Shown here: positions 59,034 through 64,000 of the stretch, in pieces
How the letters are laid out: each line of letters begins with the position of its first letter
Numbering within the stretch: the first letter of the stretch is position 1
Assembly: GCA_030523645.1 (NCBI GenBank)
Contig: JAUNIB010000008.1
Coordinates: 31,979-95,978 of the forward strand
DNA from: Selenomonadaceae bacterium
GTDB lineage: Bacteria > Bacillota > Negativicutes > Selenomonadales > Selenomonadaceae
DNA: 64,000 nucleotides
Direction of reading: 5' to 3'
Notes under the pieces: model-generated
The model's database searches: none
Seen by the model: the letters and a program-made list of their open reading frames with translations, nothing else
Told to the model about the DNA's origin: nothing
Position numbers and translations under genes: made by a program

Positions 59034-59921
59034 GTGAATAACCCTATTTTCCGCGGAGCTGCCGTAGCTGTCATTACTCCGTTCACCGAGGACGGCGTAA
59101 ACTTTGACGAGCTCGGCCGCATCATCGAGGATCAGATTGCCAATTCTACAGATGCAATCGTCATCACCGGCACCACCGGCGAGTCATCTACTATGACCGA
59201 CGAGGAGCATCGCGCTGCAATAAAATACGCTGTCGACAAAGTAGCCAAACGAGTACCGGTCATCGCCGGCACCGGCTCCAATGAGACAGCCTATGCTATC
59301 GAGCTGTCCAAGTATGCTGAGTCCGTCGGCGCCGACGCTCTGCTGCTTGTAACTCCCTACTACAACAAATGCACCCAGGCAGGCCTTGTAGCTCACTACA
59401 CCGCCATTGCCGATGCAGTAAATATCCCCATCGTGCTCTACGATGTGCCCAGCCGCACCGGCTGTGCTATCCAGATTCCTACCTATCTGAAGCTGGCCGA
59501 GCACAAGAACATCGTGGCTGTCAAGGAAGCCAACGGCGACCTGTCCTTCATTGCCCGCCTGAAGAAGGCCGTAGGTGACAAGCTTGCCATCTACTCCGGC
59601 AACGATGACCAGATTGTCCCCATCCTCTCTCTGGGTGGTCAGGGCGTTATCTCCGTCCTGAGCAATGTTGCTCCCAAGCAGACTCACGATATCTGCCAGC
59701 TCTTCTTCGACGGCAAGGCAAAGGAAGCCGGCGAGCTGCAGGTAGAGCTCATTGACCTCGTGGATGCTCTCTTCTGCGAAGTCAATCCGATTCCTGTCAA
59801 GGTAGCAATGCGGATGCTTGGCTACAATGCCGGCCCGCTCCGTCTGCCCCTCACCGAGCCTGATGAAGCACACAAGGCTCAGATTGAGAAGGCACTTCGC
59901 ACCCACGGTCTTATTAAGTAA
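59034..59921 (+). CDS. dapA: 4-hydroxy-tetrahydrodipicolinate synthase
   Basis: Condenses pyruvate with aspartate semialdehyde in lysine/diaminopimelate synthesis. 295 residues. AVITPFTEDGVNFDEL, ITGTTGESSTM (substrate-binding Thr pair), LLVTPYYNK (Tyr), VPSRTG (Arg) and VAVKEANGD (Schiff-base Lys). GTG 59034 follows AGGAGG by 7 bases. A secreted-protein gene follows after 11 bases and probably shares the message. Confidence 0.95.
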   Translation: MNNPIFRGAAVAVITPFTEDGVNFDELGRIIEDQIANSTDAIVITGTTGESSTMTDEEHRAAIKYAVDKVAKRVPVIAGTGSNETAYAIELSKYAESVGADALLLVTPYYNKCTQAGLVAHYTAIADAVNIPIVLYDVPSRTGCAIQIPTYLKLAEHKNIVAVKEANGDLSFIARLKKAVGDKLAIYSGNDDQIVPILSLGGQGVISVLSNVAPKQTHDICQLFFDGKAKEAGELQVELIDLVDALFCEVNPIPVKVAMRMLGYNAGPLRLPLTEPDEAHKAQIEKALRTHGLIK

Positions 59922-59932
59922 GGAGAATTTTC

Positions 59933-60796
59933 ATGAAAAAACTGTTTACCCTCTTAACAGCTCTGGCAATTATGATGCTTTCCGCCACTGCTTTCGCCGC
60001 CAACGAGCAGGAAGCTCTGGCTGACGGTGCCGACATTACCGGTATCCGCCGCATGGCTCTGGCCGAGCCCCTTTACAACCAGATGAAGGACGGCCCCTCC
60101 ATGGCTGATGTTACTCAGGCTGTCTATGATGCCTCCGCTCTCACCAAGGTCTATGTCATCAGCTACGGCGACATCGCTTCCAACATCAAGCGCGACACCG
60201 ATGTTGACATCCGTCCCCTCAATCATCGTCAGGCAATGAAGGTATTCCGCCTCTGCGTGCCCAAGTATGTAGATGCCTACATCGTTCCCACCATTGCCAA
60301 CAACAACCGCAAGACCGTCTTCTTCGATGTATATCAGATCAAGACCGATGCTCTCCTCTATCGCTATCAGCTCACCGCTGACAAGAATGCCGAGGACAGC
60401 TACATGACCTACAAGGCTCTCTCCGAGCAGTTCTTCAAGAAGTTCGACCGTGCCATCGAGAACCAGAAGCGCCGCAAGGCTATCGAAGCCGAGAAGAAGG
60501 CTAAGCTGGATGCTCTCCTGGCTGACCCCGTAAAGCGTGCCGAGTACGAGCGCAAGAGCGAGGAAGACAAGAAGAAGGCTCTGGCTCGCGAAGAGAAGCG
60601 TCAGGCTGCTGCCGCCAAGGAAAAGGCTGCTCAGGAAGCTGCCGCCCGCAAGGAGCAGGCAAAGGCTCAGGCCAAGGCTGACAAGAAGCGCGCCAAGGCT
60701 GAGGCTCGTGCCGAGGCTGCTGCCCGCAAGGACCAGGAGCGTGCTGATAAGGCTGCCCGCAAGGAGCAGGAGCGCGCTGCCCGCCGTGCTGCTTAA
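59933..60796 (+). CDS. Secreted protein with long Lys/Ala/Glu helix, function unknown
   Basis: 287 residues. Signal peptide MKKLFTLLTALAIMMLSATAFA with cleavage at AFA-A. Residues ~25-165 form a folded domain (MADVTQAVYDASALTKVYV, VDAYIVPTIANNNRKTVFFDVYQIKT) that may resemble a lipoprotein-like alpha/beta fold. Residues ~170-287 are a single charged K/A/E/R-rich helix or coiled coil. A GGAGA site precedes the ATG. The tail resembles that of the secreted protein at 4868 and, in composition, spacer regions of TonB/TolA proteins. No family recognised. Confidence 0.75.
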   Translation: MKKLFTLLTALAIMMLSATAFAANEQEALADGADITGIRRMALAEPLYNQMKDGPSMADVTQAVYDASALTKVYVISYGDIASNIKRDTDVDIRPLNHRQAMKVFRLCVPKYVDAYIVPTIANNNRKTVFFDVYQIKTDALLYRYQLTADKNAEDSYMTYKALSEQFFKKFDRAIENQKRRKAIEAEKKAKLDALLADPVKRAEYERKSEEDKKKALAREEKRQAAAAKEKAAQEAAARKEQAKAQAKADKKRAKAEARAEAAARKDQERADKAARKEQERAARRAA

Positions 60797-60817
60797 TCTG
60801 ACTCAGACAAATAAATC

Positions 60818-60849
60818 GAGGCTGTTGCATACGCAGCAGCCTCTTTTTT
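60818..60849 (+). terminator. Terminator of the dapA operon
   Basis: GAGGCTGTTGC-ATAC-GCAGCAGCCTC followed by TTTTTTG. Confidence 0.9.
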
Positions 60850-60889
60850 GTACCCAATGCCAAAGCATTCCATTGTAGGGTATGCCGTT

Positions 60890-60961
60890 GTAGGGGCTTG
60901 CCGCAGCAAGCCCGTTGTCAGACAATTCCTCTATCTCGGGGCGCCTGCGGGCGACCCCTAC
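60890..60961. repeat. Palindromic module F
   Basis: GTAGGGGCTTGCCGCAGCAAGCCC (60890-60913) and, after ~25 bases, GGGGCGCCTGCGGGCGACCCC (60938-60958), each self-complementary. The same two parts recur in opposite order at 63937-64000. Confidence 0.75.
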
Positions 60962-60974
60962 AGGCAATATCCAC

Positions 60975-61187
60975 GGGACTGTGAAAAAATGAGCATTCAT
61001 TTTTCACAGTCCCTTCCTCTATGTAGTTGCGAAGAAAAATGTCTGTAAGAAAACCGTTTATCTACCTCACCCACCGGCTGCGCCGGTCCCCCCTCTCCAA
61101 AGGAGAGGGTAAAGACCTTCCCCTTTGGGGAAGGTGGCTCGCGAAGCGAGACGGATGAGGTCGGTGTCAGACTTTTTTCACAGCTCC
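60975..61187 (+). repeat. Composite palindromic element, copy 3
   Basis: GGGACTGTGAAAAAATGA / TCATTTTTCACAGTCCC hairpin, GTCTGTAAGAAAACCG, module B (61065-61111), reversed C (61115-61160), and the complete distal end GTCAGACTTTTTTCACAGC. The most complete copy. Confidence 0.85.
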
Positions 61188-61203
61188 TTATATTTAATAT
61201 CTC

Positions 61204-61232
61204 TTGACAACCCATTCCTTCTATGATATATA
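61204..61232 (+). promoter_or_regulatory. Promoter of the radical SAM gene
   Basis: TTGACA, exactly 17 bp, TATATA. Confidence 0.75.
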
Positions 61233-61316
61233 TTTTATATAGACGCAAATACCTATTATAAATAGATATTATGATAAGAATAGTTTCAGACAGAATTTGA
61301 GAAAGGAATGATTTGT

Positions 61317-62222
61317 ATGATGTTTTCGCTATTTTTCGATGAGTCAGACACTCCCCTATTCCGCCCGCCCTCCGAAGCCAACAGCTTCCTGCTGCGAGTG
61401 ACCCGGGGCTGTGCTCACAATAAGTGCACCTACTGCAATATGTACCGGGGTGTTCCCTTCCAGCTTGTAACCGATGAAGAAATCGACCGGCAGATTGCTC
61501 TGGCCAAGAAATACGGCGGCCGCCATGTTCGCCGGGTCTTCCTGGCCGACGGCGACGCCCTCGTCCTCTCCACCGAGAAGCTGCTGAAAATTCTCCGCAA
61601 GTTGAAGGAGACCTTCCCGAATCTGGAACGGGTCTCCAGCTACGCCGCCCCCAAGGACATCCTGCGGAAATCCGTTGACGAGCTGAAGCAGCTGAACGAA
61701 GCCGGACTGAAGCTCCTCTATTACGGCATGGAGTCCGGTGACAGCGTGACCCTCGCCCATGTGAACAAGGGCGTAGACGGCCCCCAGTCCATCGAGGCCG
61801 GTCAACGGGTCAGAGCCGCCGGCATGAAGCTGTCCATGATGATAATCCTCGGCCTCGCCGGTGCGGAAGGTACCGAGCGTCACGCTATCGAGACCGCCAA
61901 GGCTATCAACGCTATCAAGCCAACCATGCTGGGCGCTATCTGCCTCATGCTCTACAGAGGCAGCGAGCTGAAGGAAGAATTCGAGCGGGGCGAATTCACC
62001 CCCATGCCGCCTGCCGGTCTCATGCGGGAGCTGGGAGAGATAATCTGCCGCCTTGACCTGCCGGAAGACAGCGAGTGCATCTTCCGCAGCAACCATGTGT
62101 CCAACTATGTTCCGCTGAAGGCAACCCTGCCGGCAGAGAAGGATAAGCTCCTGAAGGATATCGAACTGTCCGTCCGTGAGCTGTCCAAGCTGAAGAAGTG
62201 GGATGTATATAATTACAGCTAA
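61317..62222 (+). CDS. Radical SAM protein, function unknown
   Basis: 301 residues. RVTRGCAHNKCTYCNMYRG holds the CxxxCxxC cluster for [4Fe-4S]-SAM. FLADGDALVLS, YYGMESGDSVTLAHVNKG and MMIILGLAGAEG are barrel motifs of the Elp3/NifB-like group. No further Cys cluster or cobalamin domain. ATG 61317 (or 61320) is preferred, 9 bases from AAAGGA. The ATG at 61308 abuts it. Uncharacterised members are common in anaerobes, and substrate cannot be predicted. Single gene between repeat arrays. Confidence 0.88.
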   Translation: MMFSLFFDESDTPLFRPPSEANSFLLRVTRGCAHNKCTYCNMYRGVPFQLVTDEEIDRQIALAKKYGGRHVRRVFLADGDALVLSTEKLLKILRKLKETFPNLERVSSYAAPKDILRKSVDELKQLNEAGLKLLYYGMESGDSVTLAHVNKGVDGPQSIEAGQRVRAAGMKLSMMIILGLAGAEGTERHAIETAKAINAIKPTMLGAICLMLYRGSELKEEFERGEFTPMPPAGLMRELGEIICRLDLPEDSECIFRSNHVSNYVPLKATLPAEKDKLLKDIELSVRELSKLKKWDVYNYS

Positions 62223-62229
62223 TCCTATA

Positions 62230-62442
62230 AGCCTCCCCTCTAGGTGTGCATGAGCACTTAATGAGCTTGCGAATTTAGTGCGAGCCATGCAAACTGCTTA
62301 GTGATATCCGAGCGAAGCGACGGATGAACTTAGCATGTTTGTAGGAGGTGCCCGAAGGGCGGAGGGGTAAATAAATAAGCGATTTCGTCTGTCTGTTACC
62401 CCTCAGTCGGCTACGCCGACAGCTCCCCTGCAGGGGAGCCTT
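62230..62442. repeat. Module E (interrupted) and module D array downstream of the radical SAM gene
   Basis: E module split by a 99-bp insert (see 62245), its tail GGTGCCCGAAGGGCGGAGGGG at 62348-62368, link AAATAAGCGATTTCGTCTG, then reversed D (62398-62442). The same E-link-D order occurs at 63650-63771. Confidence 0.85.
62245..62343 (+). mobile_element. 99-bp nested element, copy 1
   Basis: Begins TGTGCATGAGCAC and ends CATGTTTGTA. Removing it rejoins ...CTCTAGG and GGAGGTGCCC into an intact E palindrome, with no other target change. Holds hairpin GCACTTAATGA/GAATTTAGTGC and a second stem ATCCG/CGGAT, each followed by CTTAG. No ORF. Differs from the copy at 63820 at five positions. Confidence 0.75.
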
Positions 62443-62495
62443 TTTCGGGTGTCGGTGAAGCTCAATACTGCTGACGAAATCAAAATCATATGATA

Positions 62496-62549
62496 TTTAC
62501 ATTAACCATTATGTAGAATATAATGAAACAACGCATTATATTCTACATA
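62496..62549 (+). promoter_or_regulatory. Antiporter promoter with perfect 16-bp inverted repeat
   Basis: TTTACA (62496-62501), 17 bp, TATAAT (62519-62524). Arms TATGTAGAATATAATG (62510-62525) and its complement (62534-62549) around an 8-base centre cover the -10 and start site: an operator or leader hairpin. Confidence 0.75.
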
Positions 62550-62569
62550 TTTGTATTTTGAGGTAAAAA

Positions 62570-63526
62570 ATGACAGAATATCTAATCCAGCTTGCTTATC
62601 TTGCCATCGGCTTTGCCGTTCTTGTAAAGGGTGCTGACTGGTTTGTGGACGGAGCCGCTGCACTGGCAAAAAAATTTGGCATACCGGAGCTTGTTGTAGG
62701 CCTCACCATCGTAGCCATGGGTACCAGTCTGCCTGAGGCCGCCGTCAGTATCACCGGTGTCCTGAAAGGCTCCGCCGGCATCTCCATCGGCAATGTCATC
62801 GGCAGCAACATCTGCAACATCCTGCTTATTCTCGGCGTCACCGCCACTATCACTACCCTGCAGATACAGCAGTCCACCATCCGCTATGAACTGCCCTTCA
62901 TGATATTCATTTCCGGCATCCTGCTGGCAATGGGCATGAGCGGCGGAATGATTACCCGTATGGAGGGCGGCATACTCTGGGGCTTCTTCGTGGTCTATCT
63001 CATCTATCTGAAATTTCTCACGGACAACACCCCGGAGGAAGAAACCGCTGAAGACGAGGACGAAGACGGCGAGCCGCCATCTATCGGCAAATGTGTCGGT
63101 CTCATCATCGTGGGCGCCGCCATGATAATCTACGGCAGCGACCTGGCGGTGCAGGGAGCAAAGACTCTCGCTCAGCTCTTCGGCATGAGTGACCGCCTCA
63201 TCGGTCTCACCATCGTGGCCATCGGCACCAGCCTGCCGGAGCTGGCCACCTCTACCGTAGCCGCCCTGAAGGGCGACGCCGACATTGCAGTAGGCAATAT
63301 TGTGGGCAGCAATGTTTTCAACATCCTCTTCGTAGTCGGCACTACCGCCCTTATCGTACCCGTCCGCTTCGCTGAGGAGTTTGTACAGGACGGTATTATC
63401 GCCATCGGCGTAGCAGTGCTGCTGTGGGCAGGAATATTCCGTAGTGCCAAAGCCGGCCGCCCGCTGGGTATCACCCTGCTCATTCTCTATGCGGCGTATA
63501 CCGCTCACCTGCTCGGCGCGTTCTAA
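62570..63526 (+). CDS. Ca2+/Na+ antiporter family (CaCA, YrbG type)
   Basis: 318 residues, ten predicted helices in two inverted halves. The alpha repeats are GLTIVAMGTSLPEAAVS with GNVIGSNICNI in the first half and GLTIVAIGTSLPELATS with GNIVGSNVFNI in the second, carrying the cation-binding Glu. A central acidic loop (PEEETAEDEDEDGEP, ~155-170) could sense cations. Extrudes Ca2+ (or exchanges K+/Na+) across the inner membrane. GAGGT before ATG 62570. Confidence 0.93.
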   Translation: MTEYLIQLAYLAIGFAVLVKGADWFVDGAAALAKKFGIPELVVGLTIVAMGTSLPEAAVSITGVLKGSAGISIGNVIGSNICNILLILGVTATITTLQIQQSTIRYELPFMIFISGILLAMGMSGGMITRMEGGILWGFFVVYLIYLKFLTDNTPEEETAEDEDEDGEPPSIGKCVGLIIVGAAMIIYGSDLAVQGAKTLAQLFGMSDRLIGLTIVAIGTSLPELATSTVAALKGDADIAVGNIVGSNVFNILFVVGTTALIVPVRFAEEFVQDGIIAIGVAVLLWAGIFRSAKAGRPLGITLLILYAAYTAHLLGAF

Positions 63527-63540
63527 AAAAGAATATAAAC

Positions 63541-63577
63541 AAAAGCAGCCTGTCGGCATAATGCCGCAGGCTGCTTT
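63541..63577 (+). terminator. Terminator of the antiporter gene
   Basis: AAAAGCAGCCTG / CAGGCTGCTTTT stem with an inner GGCAT/ATGCC stem and T-rich tail. Confidence 0.9.
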
Positions 63578-63594
63578 TGTTTATATTCTTTTAA

Positions 63595-64000
63595 CCTCAT
63601 CCGTCAGCCTGCGGCTGCCACCTTCTACATGGGAGAAGGTCATTTTGGTAAGCCTCCCCTGTAGGGGAGGTGCCTGAGCAACGCGAAGGCGGAGGGGTAA
63701 TCAAATAAGCGATTTCGTCTGTCTATTACCCCTCAGTCAGCTTCGCTGACAGCTCCCCTAAATGGGAGCCTACGAGACTGATTATTGGTTATCCCTCAGT
63801 CGGCTACGCCGACAGCTCCTACAAACATACTAAGTTCATCCTTCGCTACGCTCGGATATCACTAAGTAGTTTGCATGGCTCGCACTAAATTCGCAAGCTC
63901 ATTAAGTGCTCATGCGCACCTAAATGGGAGCTAATTTCGGGTCGCCTGCGGGCGACCCCTACGGGTGCCGGTGAAGCAAACACCCTGTAGGGGCTTGCCG
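63595..64000. repeat. Terminal palindromic module array C-E-D-D(interrupted)-F
   Basis: C variant (63595-63640), E (63650-63700), link AATAAGCGATTTCGTCTGTC, reversed D (63727-63771), link CTGATTATTGGTTA, D split by a 99-bp insert (63790-63931), then F parts (63937-64000, running off the window). No gene is visible in this 470-base stretch. Confidence 0.88.
63820..63918 (-). mobile_element. 99-bp nested element, copy 2 (opposite orientation)
   Basis: Same length as the copy at 62245 and matching it at 94 of 99 positions on the minus strand. Removing it rejoins CAGCTCC and CCTAAATGGGAGC into an intact D palindrome. The target module is a different type (D, not E), but the break is again between the two GG pairs of AGGGGA. 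Confidence 0.75.

Overview
The window looks like a chromosomal segment of a diderm Firmicute of the Negativicutes type, with a motile Selenomonas-like relative as the best guess. Supporting this are a FabK-based fatty-acid operon behind yceD-rpmF, a shikimate cluster joined to a type IV pilus operon, TRAP transport, a large flagellin, tmRNA, and AGGAGG ribosome sites with many TTG starts. Lineage is inferred from gene content and order only. No prophage, plasmid, CRISPR array or intact insertion sequence was seen.

Layout. 1-2.6 kb: end of a glycolytic operon (tpiA, gpmI). 2.7-7.7 kb: chemoreceptor, secreted protein, tRNA-Pro, MFS carrier. 7.9-12.6 kb: a partner-switching cassette (STAS, HATPase and two tandem membrane SpoIIE phosphatases). 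12.7-23.3 kb (minus): a DUF535 protein, a secreted protein, then rnc and the type II fatty-acid operon plsX-fabH-fabK-fabD-fabG-acpP-(FabK/NPD-like)-fabF, behind a promoter with a perfect 18-bp palindrome, then rpmF and yceD. 23.4-26.5 kb: aroC-aroK-aroB. 26.6-32.5 kb: type IV pilus/pseudopilus operon headed by galE, with a short prepilin peptidase. 32.5-37.2 kb: EamA exporter, then a ChbG deacetylase / GtrB-type glycosyltransferase / DUF6056 membrane protein trio. 37.3-41.8 kb: tmRNA, EAL phosphodiesterase, LCP ligase, thioesterase. 42-44.9 kb: TRAP transporter with DctM and DctP in one polypeptide. 45-50.3 kb: LysE exporter, a 971-residue flagellin, diaminopropionate ammonia-lyase. 50.4-52.4 kb: tRNA-Gln and an Ala/Gln-rich protein. 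52.9-58.7 kb: tetrapyrrole/cobalamin genes (cbiL/cobI, sirC-type, hemA, hemC, cobA-hemD). 59-63.5 kb: dapA, secreted protein, radical SAM protein, Ca2+/Na+ antiporter.

How the genes work together. The minus-strand fatty-acid operon starts from one promoter and carries every step from PlsX and FabH through elongation, except the dehydratase and acetyl-CoA carboxylase. CbiL, SirC, HemA, HemC and CobA-HemD take glutamyl-tRNA towards uroporphyrinogen III, precorrin-2 and precorrin-3 (hemB and hemL are not in the window). Flagellin, chemoreceptor, c-di-GMP phosphodiesterase and pili together indicate a cell that swims and attaches.

The most unusual content is between the genes. Nearly every long intergenic gap carries GC-rich palindromic modules (called here B, C, D, E, F) in arrays. 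Some lie inside composite elements with CTGTGAAAAA inverted termini. Two 99-bp inserts, about 95% identical, interrupt the hairpin apex of such modules without a scar, and a related insert sits in a third. These nested elements, the DctM-DctP fusion and the duplicated-phosphatase partner-switching cassette are the main leads.
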